In this document: piece by piece, positions 9,846 through 19,149 of the stretch | How positions within the stretch are numbered: position 1 is the stretch's first letter | Layout of the letters: every line of letters begins with the position of its first letter | Assembly (NCBI GenBank): GCA_027492795.1 | Contig: JAPUEB010000036.1 | Coordinates: forward strand, 1-55,956 | DNA from: Chryseobacterium sp. | GTDB lineage: Bacteria > Bacteroidota > Bacteroidia > Flavobacteriales > Weeksellaceae | Direction: 5' to 3' | DNA: 55,956 bases | Translations under genes and position numbers: made by a program | The notes under the pieces: model-generated | Told to the model about the DNA's origin: nothing | What the model saw: only the letters and a program-made list of their open reading frames with translations | The model's database searches: none

Positions 9846-10580
9846 ATGGGACAGAAGACAAATCCAATTGGTAACAGATTAGGAATCATCAGAGGATGGG
9901 ATTCTAACTGGTTTGGCGGAAACGATTATGGAGACAGAATCGCGGAAGACTACAAAATCAGAAGATACCTTGAAGCGAGATTATCTAAAGGGGGTATTTC
10001 AAAAATCTTTATTGAAAGAACCCTGAAATTAGTAACAGTAACAATCACTACAGCTAGACCGGGATTGATCATCGGTAAAGGAGGGCAGGAAGTTGATAAA
10101 TTGAAAGAAGAATTGAAAAAGATTACCGACAAGGATATCCAAATCAACATCTTCGAAATTAAAAGACCTGAACTCGACGCAGTATTGGTTGCAGACAGCA
10201 TTGCTAAACAAATCGAAAACCGTATCTCTTACAGAAGAGCAGTTAAGATGGCAATGGCTTCCACAATGAGAATGGGTGCAGAAGGAATCAAAGTTCAGAT
10301 TTCTGGAAGATTGAACGGAGCTGAGATGGCAAGAAGCGAATCTTTCAAAGAAGGAAGAATCCCATTGTCAACATTCCGTGCAGATATCGATTACCACATC
10401 GGTGAAGCACTTACTCAGTACGGAAAGCTTGGAGTGAAAGTTTGGATCATGAAAGGTGAGGTTTACGGTAAAAGAGAACTTAGCCCATTAGTAGGACAAC
10501 AGAAAAAAGCACCTGCAGGCAGAGGAGAGAGAAGCGAGAGAGGTGACAGAGGAGACAGAAGACCAAGAGATAGAAAATAA
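9846..10580 (+). CDS. rpsC: 30S ribosomal protein S3
   Basis: S3 forms the mRNA entry channel with S4 and S5; 244 residues. The type II KH domain carries the GxxG loop as [14 protein letters not shown] (about residues 74-87). The C-terminal domain has [22 protein letters not shown]. The last 25 residues are a low-complexity Arg/Gly/Asp tail. The gene ends directly at an inverted-repeat spacer rather than abutting rplP, a break in an otherwise very compact operon. Confidence 0.97.
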   Translation: MGQKTNPIGNRLGIIRGWDSNWFGGNDYGDRIAEDYKIRRYLEARLSKGGISKIFIERTLKLVTVTITTARPGLIIGKGGQEVDKLKEELKKITDKDIQINIFEIKRPELDAVLVADSIAKQIENRISYRRAVKMAMASTMRMGAEGIKVQISGRLNGAEMARSESFKEGRIPLSTFRADIDYHIGEALTQYGKLGVKVWIMKGEVYGKRELSPLVGQQKKAPAGRGERSERGDRGDRRPRDRK

Positions 10581-10672
10581 TTAAATTTTAGATTGATAGA
10601 CCAAGTTTTAAATTACCGTTACTTTTTAAATCTGAAATCTGAAATCTGAAATCTGAAATCTAAAATTTAGAA
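10581..10672. repeat. Heptamer array and inverted repeat before rplP
   Basis: Six phased 7-base units occupy 10628-10669: four AAATCTG, then AAATCTA, then AAATTTA, ending 8 bases before the rplP ATG. The right end AATCTAAAATTTA (10658-10670) is the exact reverse complement of TAAATTTTAGATT at 10582-10594, so the spacer can fold into a stem with a 13-base closing helix. Confidence 0.8.
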
Positions 10673-10677
10673 AAATC

Positions 10678-11103
10678 ATGTTACAACCAAGAAGAACTAA
10701 ATTCCGTAAAGTTCACAAAATGAAGATGAAGGGGATTGCTCAAAGAGGTAATCAACTCGCTTACGGAACTTTCGGTATCAAAGCAACTGAAGGAGCTTGG
10801 ATCACTGCAAGACAAATTGAAGCTGCGCGTATCGCCGCTACAAGATATATGAAAAGAGAAGGTCAGCTATGGATCAAAATCTTCCCGGATAAGCCAATTA
10901 CCAAAAAACCTGCGGAAGTACGTATGGGTAAAGGTAAAGGTGCCGTGGAATATTGGGTAGCTGTAGTAAAGCCGGGTAAAATTATGTTCGAAGTAGGAGG
11001 TGTTCCTTACGAAGTAGCGAAAGAAGCACTTAGACTTGCCGCACAAAAATTACCGGTAGTTACCAAATTTGTAGTCGCTAACGATTTTGTTCAACCTCAA
11101 TAA
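10678..11103 (+). CDS. rplP: 50S ribosomal protein L16
   Basis: 141 residues. L16 organises the A-site and central protuberance region. Signature blocks are [19 protein letters not shown] and the arginine-containing [23 protein letters not shown] segment. The array upstream means its translation start is preceded by repeated AAATCTG words instead of the usual short A-rich spacer. Confidence 0.97.
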   Translation: MLQPRRTKFRKVHKMKMKGIAQRGNQLAYGTFGIKATEGAWITARQIEAARIAATRYMKREGQLWIKIFPDKPITKKPAEVRMGKGKGAVEYWVAVVKPGKIMFEVGGVPYEVAKEALRLAAQKLPVVTKFVVANDFVQPQ

Positions 11104-11113
11104 TTTTAAAGAA

Positions 11114-11302
11114 ATGAAGAAAGCTGACATCAAAAATCTAAGCGCAGGAGACATCCAAAACAAATTAGCTGAGGCAAAAGCAGATTTCACCAAATTGAAA
11201 TTGGCCCACAGAATCAGCCCGATTGAAAACCCAATCCAAATCAGAGATTTGAGAAAAACAATCGCAAGATTAGAAACTGAATTAACACTTAAACAACAAT
11301 AA
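11114..11302 (+). CDS. rpmC: 50S ribosomal protein L29
   Basis: 62 residues from ATG 11114 ([18 protein letters not shown]). An in-frame ATG inside the end of rplP is rejected because it adds unconserved residues. L29 is a two-helix protein near the tunnel exit, beside L23. The conserved core is [19 protein letters not shown]. Confidence 0.96.
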   Translation: MKKADIKNLSAGDIQNKLAEAKADFTKLKLAHRISPIENPIQIRDLRKTIARLETELTLKQQ

Positions 11303-11312
11303 GGATTTCATC

Positions 11313-11567
11313 ATGGATAGAAATTTAAGAAAAGAAAGAATCGGAATCGTTTCTAGCAATAAGATGGAGAAAACCATTGTTGTAAGTGAAACGATGAGAA
11401 TGAAGCACCCGATGTATGGTAAATTCGTTTTGAAAACGAAAAAATATACCGCTCACGACGAGAACAACGAGTGCAACGAAGGCGATACAGTATTAATCAC
11501 TGAAACAAGACCTTTGAGCAAAAGTAAAAGATGGAGATTAGTAAGAATCATTGAAAAAGCTAAGTAA
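11313..11567 (+). CDS. rpsQ: 30S ribosomal protein S17
   Basis: 84 residues, an OB-fold primary 16S binder. The blocks [16 protein letters not shown] and [21 protein letters not shown] are conserved. The stop shares a base with the rplN start (TAATG), pointing to coupled translation. Confidence 0.97.
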   Translation: MDRNLRKERIGIVSSNKMEKTIVVSETMRMKHPMYGKFVLKTKKYTAHDENNECNEGDTVLITETRPLSKSKRWRLVRIIEKAK

Positions 11568-11935
11568 TGTTACAAACAGAATCAAGATTAAAAGTTGCTG
11601 ATAATACCGGTGCAAAAGAAGTATTGGTAATCAGAGTTCTAGGTGGAACTAGAAGAAGATATGCTTCAGTTGGTGATAAAATCGTAGTTACTATTAAAGA
11701 TTCTACACCATCCGGACAAGCTAAAAAAGGACAGGTTTCCAAAGCAGTAGTAGTAAGAACTAAAAAAGCAGTAAGAAGAAAAGATGGTTCATACATCAAA
11801 TTCGACGATAACGCTTGTGTATTGCTAAACGCAGCAGGAGAAATGAGAGGAACACGTGTTTTCGGACCGGTTGCAAGAGAACTGAGAGACAAGGAATATA
11901 TGAAAGTAATTTCATTGGCACCTGAAGTACTTTAA
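11567..11935 (+). CDS. rplN: 50S ribosomal protein L14
   Basis: 122 residues starting [28 protein letters not shown]14 lies at the subunit interface and is the docking site of RsfS. The C-terminal [23 protein letters not shown] is canonical. It overlaps rpsQ by one base. Confidence 0.98.
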   Translation: MLQTESRLKVADNTGAKEVLVIRVLGGTRRRYASVGDKIVVTIKDSTPSGQAKKGQVSKAVVVRTKKAVRRKDGSYIKFDDNACVLLNAAGEMRGTRVFGPVARELRDKEYMKVISLAPEVL

Positions 11936-11955
11936 TTTTTTAAAATTTTAAGAAA

Positions 11956-12276
11956 ATGACTAAAGTTAAAATTAAAAGAGGAGATAACGTTATCGTTACT
12001 ACCGGAAAAAATAAAGGAAGCAAGGGCGAAGTTCTTGAAGTTATCAGAAAAGAAGGAAAAGACCCAAGAGTAATCGTAGCAGGAGTAAACGTTGTGAAAA
12101 AACACGTTAAACCTTCCGCTTCTAATCCTCAAGGCGGTATCGTAGAAAAAGAGGCTTCTGTACATATTTCAAACGTATCTTTAATGGATGCTGCTGGAAA
12201 AGCTACGAAAGTAGGCTACAAAACAGAAGGTGATAAGAAAGTAAGAATTGCTAAAACAACCGGTAAAGAAATTTAA
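11956..12276 (+). CDS. rplX: 50S ribosomal protein L24
   Basis: 106 residues with the KOW motif near the N-terminus ([25 protein letters not shown]). L24 initiates 50S assembly and lies near the exit tunnel. It follows rplN by 20 bases and precedes rplE by 2. Confidence 0.97.
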   Translation: MTKVKIKRGDNVIVTTGKNKGSKGEVLEVIRKEGKDPRVIVAGVNVVKKHVKPSASNPQGGIVEKEASVHISNVSLMDAAGKATKVGYKTEGDKKVRIAKTTGKEI

Positions 12277-12278
12277 TT

Positions 12279-12830
12279 ATGGAATTCGTAGCAAGACCAA
12301 AAACAATATACAAAGAGAAAATTGTTCCTGCAATGATGGAAGAATTTGGGTACAAAAGCGTAATGCAAGTGCCTAAATTGGAGAAAATCGTAATCTCACA
12401 AGGTTTGGGAGCTGCAACAGCAGACAAAAAAATCGTAGATTATGCAGTAGAAGAATTAACAGCAATTACCGGCCAGAAAGCAGTTGGAACGATTTCTAAA
12501 AAAGACGAAGCAGCTTTCAAACTTAGAAAAGGAATGCCTGTAGGAGCAAGAGTAACGTTGAGAGCAGAAAAAATGTATGAGTTTTTAGATAGACTTACTT
12601 CTTCTGCACTTCCACGTATCAGAGATTTTTCTGGAATTAAAGCAGACGGTTTCGATGGAAGAGGAAACTATAACTTGGGTATTACCGAGCAAATTATTTT
12701 CCCAGAAATCGTAATAGACAAAGTGAAAAAAATCCAAGGGATGGACATTACTTTCGTTACCTCTGCAAAAACAGATAAAGAAGCAAAAGCATTATTAACT
12801 CACTTCGGTTTACCTTTCAAAAAGAACTAA
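12279..12830 (+). CDS. rplE: 50S ribosomal protein L5
   Basis: 183 residues. L5 binds 5S rRNA and bridges to S13. Signatures: [34 protein letters not shown], and the C-terminal GLPFKKN. Spacing of 2-3 bases on both sides. Confidence 0.98.
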   Translation: MEFVARPKTIYKEKIVPAMMEEFGYKSVMQVPKLEKIVISQGLGAATADKKIVDYAVEELTAITGQKAVGTISKKDEAAFKLRKGMPVGARVTLRAEKMYEFLDRLTSSALPRIRDFSGIKADGFDGRGNYNLGITEQIIFPEIVIDKVKKIQGMDITFVTSAKTDKEAKALLTHFGLPFKKN

Positions 12831-12833
12831 GAA

Positions 12834-13103
12834 ATGGCTAAAGAATCAATGAAAGCGCGTGAGCGCAAAAGAGAAGCAATGGTTGCTAAATATGCTGAAA
12901 AAAGAAAAGCTTTGAAAGAAGCCGGAGATTATGAGGCATTACAAAAACTTCCGAAAAACGCTTCCCCAGTTAGATTGCACAACAGATGCAAATTGACAGG
13001 AAGACCAAGAGGATATATGAGAACTTTCGGTATTTCCAGAGTAACGTTCCGTGAAATGGCAAACCAAGGTCTTATCCCGGGAGTTAAAAAAGCAAGTTGG
13101 TAA
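12834..13103 (+). CDS. rpsN: 30S ribosomal protein S14 (zinc-free long form)
   Basis: 89 residues, the long type lacking the two CxxC zinc motifs of the short S14. Only the single cysteine in [17 protein letters not shown] remains. The C-terminal [18 protein letters not shown] is canonical. Together with the zinc-free L36 encoded downstream, this suggests a ribosome with low zinc demand. Confidence 0.97.
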   Translation: MAKESMKARERKREAMVAKYAEKRKALKEAGDYEALQKLPKNASPVRLHNRCKLTGRPRGYMRTFGISRVTFREMANQGLIPGVKKASW

Positions 13104-13134
13104 TAATTATTAACTAATCTAGACAATTAAGTTT

Positions 13135-13208
13135 ATTGCTCTCGGCTATCAGCGTTCAGCCATAAGCAAAAATGCAGAAAGCGGAAAGCCGATTGCCGAA
13201 AGCGATTA
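13135..13208. repeat. Heptamer hairpin before rpsH
   Basis: Ten phased 7-base units starting with GC run from 13138 to 13208, with a single slipped base at 13173. The first 34 bases (13135-13168) and the last 34 (13173-13206) form an inverted repeat around an AAAA loop. By my hand alignment 24 of 34 positions are Watson-Crick pairs plus one G-U. It lies 40 bases before rpsH, in a 145-base gap inside the spc operon. Confidence 0.8.
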
Positions 13209-13248
13209 AATACTGATTGTCCTTAACCAATAACAACAAAAAAGAAAA

Positions 13249-13647
13249 ATGGTAACAGATCCAATTTCAGATTTCCTAACCAGAGTAAGGAACGCACAAA
13301 GCGCAGGCCACAAAGTGGTGGAAATTCCTGCATCGAAAATCAAAAAGGAGATTACGAAAATTTTGTTTGATCAAGGGTATATCCTGAACTATAAGTTCGA
13401 GGATAACGCTGTTCAGGGAAATATCAAAATCGCTTTGAAGTATGACAAACAAACCAACAAACCTGCTATTAAAAGCATCCAAAGAGCTTCAAGACCAGGT
13501 TTAAGACAGTACAAAGGCTCAGAAGAACTACCAAGAGTACTGAACGGTTTGGGAGTGGCAATTATCTCAACTTCGAAAGGAGTTATGACTGATAAAAAAG
13601 CCAGACAAGAAAAAGTAGGCGGTGAAGTAATCTGCTATGTTTATTAA
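13249..13647 (+). CDS. rpsH: 30S ribosomal protein S8
   Basis: 132 residues. S8 binds the central domain of 16S rRNA and in E. coli represses its own operon. Signatures are [15 protein letters not shown] and the C-terminal [36 protein letters not shown]. It is separated from rpsN by a heptamer hairpin; whether this affects feedback control is open. Confidence 0.97.
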   Translation: MVTDPISDFLTRVRNAQSAGHKVVEIPASKIKKEITKILFDQGYILNYKFEDNAVQGNIKIALKYDKQTNKPAIKSIQRASRPGLRQYKGSEELPRVLNGLGVAIISTSKGVMTDKKARQEKVGGEVICYVY

Positions 13648-13664
13648 TTTTTAATCCAAGGAAA

Positions 13665-14210
13665 ATGTCAAGAATTGGTAAAGCAATTATAGAAATTCCA
13701 GCAGGAGTTACCATTACTGAAAAGGATGGTTTGGTAACTGTGAAAGGTCCGAAAGGAGAACTTACACAGCAACTTAATGAGGGAATCACTCTAAAGCAAG
13801 AAGACGGAGTTCTTACTCTAGATAGAGCTTCAGAATCAAAACAGCACAAAGCATTACACGGTCTTTACAGAGCGTTAATCAATAACATGGTTCAAGGTAC
13901 AGCTACAGGTTGGACTAAGCAACTTGAACTTGTTGGGGTAGGATACAGAGCATCAAATACCGGTAACAAACTGGAACTGGCTTTGGGATTCTCTCACGGT
14001 ATCGTATTGGATCTTCCAAAAGAAGTGACCGTAGAAACACTTTCTGAAAAAGGTAAAAACCCAATCATCACGTTGACGTCTTATGACAAGCAACTTTTGG
14101 GAATGGTTGCCGCTAAAATCAGATCATTCAGAAAACCTGAACCTTACAAAGGAAAAGGAGTTCGTTTCGTAGGAGAAATTGTTAGACGTAAAGCTGGTAA
14201 ATCTGCTTAA
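13665..14210 (+). CDS. rplF: 50S ribosomal protein L6
   Basis: 181 residues with two tandem L6 folds. Signature blocks: [17 protein letters not shown] at the start and the C-terminal [26 protein letters not shown]6 lies near the sarcin-ricin loop at the factor-binding site. 17 bases after rpsH. Confidence 0.98.
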   Translation: MSRIGKAIIEIPAGVTITEKDGLVTVKGPKGELTQQLNEGITLKQEDGVLTLDRASESKQHKALHGLYRALINNMVQGTATGWTKQLELVGVGYRASNTGNKLELALGFSHGIVLDLPKEVTVETLSEKGKNPIITLTSYDKQLLGMVAAKIRSFRKPEPYKGKGVRFVGEIVRRKAGKSA

Positions 14211-14224
14211 TAAAATTTAAGAAA

Positions 14225-14572
14225 ATGGCACTGAATAAAGTACAAAAAAGAGACAGAATAAAAAGAAGAGTTCGTGGAAAAATCTCCGGCTCTGCTGAAT
14301 TGCCAAGATTGTCCGTTTACAAAAGTAATAAGGAAATTTACGCACAGTTAATCGACGATAAAGACGGTAAAACTTTAGCATCAGCTTCTTCTAGAGGTCT
14401 TAACGCTAAAGGAACAAAAGTAGAAATCTCTGCAGAAGTAGGAAAAGCAATCGCTGAGAAAGCTAAAGCTGCAGGTATTGAAAGTATAGTGTTCGACAGA
14501 AACGGATTCGTATATCACGGTAGAGTAAAAGCTCTAGCTGATGGTGCGAGAGAAGGCGGACTAAAATTCTAA
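14225..14572 (+). CDS. rplR: 50S ribosomal protein L18
   Basis: 115 residues. L18 binds 5S rRNA in the central protuberance. Signatures: [26 protein letters not shown] and [26 protein letters not shown]. 14 bases from rplF. Confidence 0.98.
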   Translation: MALNKVQKRDRIKRRVRGKISGSAELPRLSVYKSNKEIYAQLIDDKDGKTLASASSRGLNAKGTKVEISAEVGKAIAEKAKAAGIESIVFDRNGFVYHGRVKALADGAREGGLKF

Positions 14573-14593
14573 TCATAAAAATTTCGGAAAAAA

Positions 14594-15118
14594 ATGTTAG
14601 GACTAGATAATATTGAAAAAGTAAAACCGGGAGGATTAGAACTTAAAGATCGTCTCGTATCTGTAAACAGAGTAACGAAAGTAACCAAAGGTGGACGTGC
14701 ATTCGGATTTTCTGCAATCGTGGTTGTAGGAGACGAAGCAGGAGTTATCGGTTACGGACTTGGTAAATCTAAAGAAGTTGCAACAGCTATCTCCAAAGCG
14801 GTAGAAGATGCAAAGAAAAACTTGGTAAAAATCCCTCTTACAAAAGATGGAACTATCTATCACGAAACTACTGCAAGATACGGTGGTGCTGATGTTTTCA
14901 TGAAGCCAGCTTCACACGGTACCGGTGTAATTGCCGGAAACACTGTACGTATCGTAGTAGAATCTGCAGGTGTAAAAGACATTCTTACAAAATCTAAAGG
15001 ATCTTCAAACCCTCACAACGTAGTGAAAGCAACGTTTAAAGCGTTATTGGACATCAGAACTCCTGAAGAAATTGCAAGAATGAGAGGTGTAACATTAGAC
15101 AAAGTTTTTAAACACTAA
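14594..15118 (+). CDS. rpsE: 30S ribosomal protein S5
   Basis: 174 residues. The N-terminal double-stranded RNA-binding part contains [24 protein letters not shown], with the loop in which spectinomycin-resistance changes arise. The C-terminal part has [19 protein letters not shown] and [13 protein letters not shown]. 21 bases after rplR. Confidence 0.98.
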   Translation: MLGLDNIEKVKPGGLELKDRLVSVNRVTKVTKGGRAFGFSAIVVVGDEAGVIGYGLGKSKEVATAISKAVEDAKKNLVKIPLTKDGTIYHETTARYGGADVFMKPASHGTGVIAGNTVRIVVESAGVKDILTKSKGSSNPHNVVKATFKALLDIRTPEEIARMRGVTLDKVFKH

Positions 15119-15132
15119 TAAAGTTTCAAAAA

Positions 15133-15309
15133 ATGGCAACAATTAAAGTAAAACAAGTAAGAAGTGCTATTGGCAGAACCAAAACTCAAAAGAGAACTCT
15201 TGAAGCTTTAGGTTTTAAAAAATTACACCAGGTTGTAGAGCACGAAGCAACTCCATCCATTTTAGGAATGATTGCTGCAGTAAGCCACTTACTAGAAGTT
15301 CAAAAATAA
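15133..15309 (+). CDS. rpmD: 50S ribosomal protein L30
   Basis: A 58-residue gene located between rpsE and rplO. Translation gives MATIKVKQVRSAIGRTKTQK, then RTLEALGFKKLHQVVEH, then a C-terminal helix ending HLLEVQK. This is the canonical short L30 (KVKQVRSxIGR and TLxALGL-type motifs). The start at 15133 lies 14 bases after the rpsE stop. Confidence 0.95.
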   Translation: MATIKVKQVRSAIGRTKTQKRTLEALGFKKLHQVVEHEATPSILGMIAAVSHLLEVQK

Positions 15310-15380
15310 ATTTTAGGAAAAGGTAGAGGAAAAGGCTTAGCCTCAACCTCAACCTTAACCTTAATCTTTAAAATTTTAAA
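15310..15380. repeat. Hairpin with 6-base repeat arm before rplO
   Basis: The right arm is a run of units that drift stepwise from CTCAAC to CTTAAC to CTTAAT and end in A/T-only sequence 4 bases before the rplO ATG. The centre AGGCT-T-AGCCT (15333-15343) is a perfect short palindrome. The outer AAATTTTA (15308-15315) can pair with TAAAATTT (15369-15376). Confidence 0.65.
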
Positions 15381-15383
15381 ACA

Positions 15384-15830
15384 ATGAATTTAAATAAATT
15401 ACAACCGGCAGCAGGTTCTACATTCAGTTCCAAAAGAATTGGTAGAGGACAAGGAAGCGGATACGGCGGTACTTCCACAAAAGGACACAAAGGTCAGAAA
15501 TCCAGAGCTGGTTATTCACAAAAAATCGGTTTTGAAGGTGGACAGATGCCTTTGCAAAGAAGACTTCCGAAATTCGGTTTCAACAATGTGAACAGAAAAG
15601 AATATAGAGCAATCAATATCGATACGCTTCAAATTTTAGCTGATACTAAAAATATCACAGACATCACAAAAGATGTTTTGGTAGAAAACGGATTGGCAAA
15701 AAAATCTGAAATCGTAAAAATTATGGGTAGAGGAGAGCTGAAAGCATCAGTATCCGTTCACGCCCATAAATTCACAAAATCTGCGGAAGAAGCTATCGCT
15801 AAAGCAGGAGGTAAAGCAATTACTCTATAA
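15384..15830 (+). CDS. rplO: 50S ribosomal protein L15
   Basis: 148 residues. The Gly-rich N-terminal extension (KRIGRGQGSGYGGTSTKGHKGQKSRAG) threads through 23S rRNA. The body has GGQMPLQRRLPKFGF. L15 is a late assembly protein. It is 8 bases before secY. Confidence 0.98.
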   Translation: MNLNKLQPAAGSTFSSKRIGRGQGSGYGGTSTKGHKGQKSRAGYSQKIGFEGGQMPLQRRLPKFGFNNVNRKEYRAINIDTLQILADTKNITDITKDVLVENGLAKKSEIVKIMGRGELKASVSVHAHKFTKSAEEAIAKAGGKAITL

Positions 15831-15838
15831 TTACTGAA

Positions 15839-17215
15839 ATGAAAGGATTTATACAAACACTAAAAAACATTTGGAGCCTTAAAGAATTAAGAGACAAAAT
15901 TCTCTTTACTTTAGGGATGATCCTTGTGTATAGATTCGCAACTTATATTTCTCTTCCGGCAATTAACCTGTCGGAAGTTGGAGATTTATTGGAACACTAT
16001 AAAAATCAGGGCGGAAATAATCAGGGAGCAGGTCTTCTTGGTTTGTTGTCTTCATTTACGGGTGGTGCATTTAGCCACGCTTCAGTAATGGCATTAGGAA
16101 TTATGCCTTACATTTCTGCATCCATTATTGTGCAGCTAATGGGAATGGCGATTCCTTATCTTCAAAAATTGCAAAAAGACGGAGAATCTGGTAGAAATAC
16201 TTTAAACCAAATTACAAGATGGTTAACCATTGCAGTTTGTTTGGTACAGGCTCCATCTTATCTAACATCTATAACACAGATGTTTTTGCCTTATTCACAG
16301 TTTTCTCAAGCGTACTACATCGAGCCAAACTCTATCATGTTTTGGTTACCAAGTATCGTTATTTTGGTAGCAGGTTCTGTATTTGCAATGTGGTTAGGCG
16401 AGAAGATCACTGATAAAGGAATTGGAAACGGTATTTCAATACTAATCATGGTGGGGATTCTTTCAAGATTTCCGGAAGCATTCGTACAAGAATTTGCTAC
16501 ACAAACAGGAAAGGGAGGAGCAGGAACAATTATGATTTTTGTTGAAGTACTCTTTTGGATGTTGGTAGTATTACTGGCTATCGTATTATCGGTAGCGGTA
16601 AGGAAAATACCGATTCAATATGTAAGTAGAGCACAAGCAAGAGGCGGAGTAAACAGAAACCTAATGCAAGGAGCAAGACAATGGATTCCATTGAAAGTAA
16701 ATGCGGCAGGTGTAATGCCAATTATCTTTGCACAGGCCTTAATGTTTGTACCTGGCTTATTGGTGAAAATTGATAGCGGCAATACTTTCCTTGCTGGTTT
16801 TCAAAATGTTTTCAGTTGGCAATACAACGTATTATTTGGTTTATTAATCATCATATTTACGTTTTTCTATACAGCGATTACAATACCTGTAAACCAAATG
16901 GCAGATGATTTAAAGAGAAACGGCGGGCTAATTCCTAAAGTAAGACCGGGAAAAGATACGTCAGATTACCTTGATGATATATTATCAAAAATCACGTTGC
17001 CTGGTTCAGTTTTTTTAGCTATTTTTGCAGTCCTTCCCGCATTAGTGTACGGAACGCTTGTAGAAACTCAAAACTTTGCCCTATTTTTCGGGGGAACATC
17101 ACTATTAATCATGGTTGGTGTTATATTAGATACCGTTCAGCAAATCAATACTTATCTGTTGAATCATCATTACGACGGGTTAATGCAATCAAAATTGTCA
17201 AGAACAACGAACTAA
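15839..17215 (+). CDS. secY: Preprotein translocase subunit SecY
   Basis: 458 residues with ten predicted membrane helices, the channel subunit of the SecYEG translocon. Signatures: MALGIMPYISASIIVQLMG (plug/TM2 region), GNGISILIM and the cytoplasmic loop RAQARGGVNRNLMQGARQWIPLKVNAAGVMPIIFA. Placed after rplO as in most bacteria; adk and map, often next, are absent here and infA follows directly. Confidence 0.98.
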   Translation: MKGFIQTLKNIWSLKELRDKILFTLGMILVYRFATYISLPAINLSEVGDLLEHYKNQGGNNQGAGLLGLLSSFTGGAFSHASVMALGIMPYISASIIVQLMGMAIPYLQKLQKDGESGRNTLNQITRWLTIAVCLVQAPSYLTSITQMFLPYSQFSQAYYIEPNSIMFWLPSIVILVAGSVFAMWLGEKITDKGIGNGISILIMVGILSRFPEAFVQEFATQTGKGGAGTIMIFVEVLFWMLVVLLAIVLSVAVRKIPIQYVSRAQARGGVNRNLMQGARQWIPLKVNAAGVMPIIFAQALMFVPGLLVKIDSGNTFLAGFQNVFSWQYNVLFGLLIIIFTFFYTAITIPVNQMADDLKRNGGLIPKVRPGKDTSDYLDDILSKITLPGSVFLAIFAVLPALVYGTLVETQNFALFFGGTSLLIMVGVILDTVQQINTYLLNHHYDGLMQSKLSRTTN

Positions 17216-17222
17216 ATAGTTA

Positions 17223-17438
17223 ATGGCGAAACAAAAACATATCGAACAGGATGGCGTTATTGTGGAATCACTTTCAAACGCTATGTTCCGTGTAGAGTTA
17301 GAAAATGGGCATGTACTTATTGCCCATATTTCTGGTAAAATGAGAATGCATTACATCAAACTTCTCCCAGGAGATAAAGTGAAATTGGAAATGTCTCCCT
17401 ATGATTTAACCAAAGGGAGAATTACTTTCAGATACTAA
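17223..17438 (+). CDS. infA: Translation initiation factor IF-1
   Basis: 71 residues, a single S1-like OB fold that occupies the A site during initiation. Starts [30 protein letters not shown] and ends [22 protein letters not shown]. It sits 7 bases after secY; a heptamer array separates it from rpmJ. Confidence 0.98.
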   Translation: MAKQKHIEQDGVIVESLSNAMFRVELENGHVLIAHISGKMRMHYIKLLPGDKVKLEMSPYDLTKGRITFRY

Positions 17439-17475
17439 TCTGAGAAAAATAGAAGAATACTTTTAAACATAAAAT

Positions 17476-17517
17476 GCGAAAAGCCGAAAGCCGAAAGCCG
17501 AAAGCGGATTGCTAAAA
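17476..17517. repeat. Six-unit heptamer array before rpmJ
   Basis: Six perfectly phased 7-base units: GCGAAAA, three GCCGAAA, GCGGATT, GCTAAAA. The array ends 9 bases before the rpmJ ATG. The words match those of the rpsJ, rpsH and eno arrays. Confidence 0.85.
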
Positions 17518-17526
17518 TCAAAAACA

Positions 17527-17643
17527 ATGAAAGTTAGAGCATCTATCAAAAAAAGAAGTGCTGATTGCAAAATCGTTCGTCGTAAAGGCGTTCTGTTTGT
17601 AATCAACAAGAAGAACCCAAAATTTAAACAAAGACAAGGCTAA
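17527..17643 (+). CDS. rpmJ: 50S ribosomal protein L36 (zinc-free form)
   Basis: A 38-residue gene. Translation starts [19 protein letters not shown] and ends FKQRQG, which is L36. The zinc-binding form has Cys at about 11, 14 and 27 and His at 33. Here only Cys14 is kept; the others read Ser11, Asn27 and Phe33. This is the C-minus variety, which cannot hold zinc in the usual way. It follows a heptamer array and precedes rpsM by 9 bases. Confidence 0.95.
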   Translation: MKVRASIKKRSADCKIVRRKGVLFVINKKNPKFKQRQG

Positions 17644-17652
17644 AATTAAATT

Positions 17653-18030
17653 ATGGCGAGAATTTCAGGTATTGATTTACCAAAAAACAAAAGAGGCGTA
17701 ATCGGACTTACCTACATCTACGGAATCGGAAAAAGTACATCTTCCGAAATCCTAAAAGCAGCCGGAATCAGCGAAGACAAGAAAGTCAACGAATGGAATG
17801 ACGATGAATTGGCAGCAATCAGAAACTACATCACTGACAATGTAAAAGTTGAAGGAGAATTGCGTTCTGAAATCCAATTGAACATCAAACGATTGATGGA
17901 CATAGGATGCCAACGAGGAATACGTCACAGACTGGGATTACCTTTAAGAGGCCAAAGAACAAAAAACAATTCTAGAACCCGAAAAGGAAGAAGAAAAACT
18001 GTTGCTAACAAGAAAAAAGCAAGTAAATAA
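17653..18030 (+). CDS. rpsM: 30S ribosomal protein S13
   Basis: 125 residues. Signature [29 protein letters not shown] at the start, and [28 protein letters not shown] near the end, which contacts P-site tRNA. Begins the alpha-operon block rpsM-rpsK-rpsD-rpoA-rplQ. Confidence 0.98.
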   Translation: MARISGIDLPKNKRGVIGLTYIYGIGKSTSSEILKAAGISEDKKVNEWNDDELAAIRNYITDNVKVEGELRSEIQLNIKRLMDIGCQRGIRHRLGLPLRGQRTKNNSRTRKGRRKTVANKKKASK

Positions 18031-18045
18031 TCTTTAGAATTAATT

Positions 18046-18435
18046 ATGGCAAAACAAACTAAAGTTGTTAAAAAAAGAAAAGTAAAAGTTGAAGCGATTG
18101 GTGAAGCACACATTCAAGCATCATTCAACAACATTATTATTTCTTTAACGAATAAAAACGGAGAAGTAATCTCTTGGGCATCTGCCGGAAAAATGGGATT
18201 CAGAGGTTCTAAAAAGAATACTCCATTCGCAGCACAAATGGCTGCAGAAAATTGCTCGCAAGTTGCTCACGAAGCAGGTCTTAGAAGAGTAAAGGTGTTT
18301 GTGAAAGGTCCTGGTGCAGGTAGAGAATCTGCCATCAGAACCATCCACAATTCAGGAATTGAAGTAAGTGAAATCGTTGACGTGACGCCAATGCCACACA
18401 ACGGATGCAGACCACCAAAAAGAAGAAGAGTATAA
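18046..18435 (+). CDS. rpsK: 30S ribosomal protein S11
   Basis: 129 residues. Signatures: [28 protein letters not shown] and the C-terminal [19 protein letters not shown]11 contacts the E-site mRNA. 15 bases after rpsM. Confidence 0.98.
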   Translation: MAKQTKVVKKRKVKVEAIGEAHIQASFNNIIISLTNKNGEVISWASAGKMGFRGSKKNTPFAAQMAAENCSQVAHEAGLRRVKVFVKGPGAGRESAIRTIHNSGIEVSEIVDVTPMPHNGCRPPKRRRV

Positions 18436-18437
18436 TA

Positions 18438-18512
18438 ATTCAAAATTCAAAATTTAACATTCAACATTAAAATCTTGAATCTTGAATCTTGAATCTTAAA
18501 TCTAAAATTTTA
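18438..18512. repeat. Paired heptamer arrays before rpsD
   Basis: The left arm has four units (18438-18465, words ATTCAAA and ATTCAAC). The right arm has six (18471-18512: three AATCTTG, then AATCTTA, AATCTAA, AATTTTA). The last unit ends on the A of the rpsD start codon. The arms are imperfectly complementary (ATTCAA with TTGAAT), so a hairpin is possible. Confidence 0.8.
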
Positions 18513-19120
18513 TGGCAAGATATATTGGACCTAAAACAAAGATTGCAAGAAAATTTGGTGCTGCAATCTTCGGAGATGATAAAAACTTCGAAAAAAGAAA
18601 AAACCAACCACCAGGACAGCACGGACCGAACAAAAGAAGAGGTGCGAAAAAATCTGAATACGCTGTTCAGCTTCTAGAAAAACAAAAAGCAAAATACACC
18701 TACGGAATCCTTGAAAGACAGTTTGCTAATCTTTACGAAAAAGCAACCAGAGCTAAAGGCGTTACAGGTGAAGTACTTTTGCAACTTTGCGAATCCAGAT
18801 TAGATAATGTAGTGTACAGATTCGGGTTCGCAAAAACCAGAGCTGGTGCAAGACAATTGGTTTCTCACAGACACATCACTGTGAACGGGGAAATCGTAAA
18901 TATCCCATCGTATTTGTTGAAAGCAGGTGATGTAATTGCAGTAAGAGAAAAATCTAAATCTCTTGAGGTAGTTGCAGACGCTTTAGCTTCAAAAGCAAAC
19001 TACGAATGGCTACAGTTCAACGATGAGAAGAAAGAAGGTACCTTCATCTCTGCTCCAGAAAGAATTCAGATCCCTGAAGACATCAAGGAACAGCTTATCG
19101 TCGAACTATACAACAAATAA
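18512..19120 (+). CDS. rpsD: 30S ribosomal protein S4
   Basis: 202 residues. Signature start [16 protein letters not shown], and the S4 RNA-binding domain at about residues 94-155 ([31 protein letters not shown]). S4 is a primary 16S binder and alpha-operon autoregulator in enterics. Its start codon is contiguous with a heptamer array. Confidence 0.98.
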   Translation: MARYIGPKTKIARKFGAAIFGDDKNFEKRKNQPPGQHGPNKRRGAKKSEYAVQLLEKQKAKYTYGILERQFANLYEKATRAKGVTGEVLLQLCESRLDNVVYRFGFAKTRAGARQLVSHRHITVNGEIVNIPSYLLKAGDVIAVREKSKSLEVVADALASKANYEWLQFNDEKKEGTFISAPERIQIPEDIKEQLIVELYNK

Positions 19121-19149
19121 TCACTAACAAACAAATTTGCTCAACCAAT

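Noticed and set aside
10581-10672. Transcription terminator between rpsC and rplP
   Set aside because: The stem is A/T-rich with a long loop and no T-tract after the right arm. rplP has no good promoter of its own, so read-through is expected.
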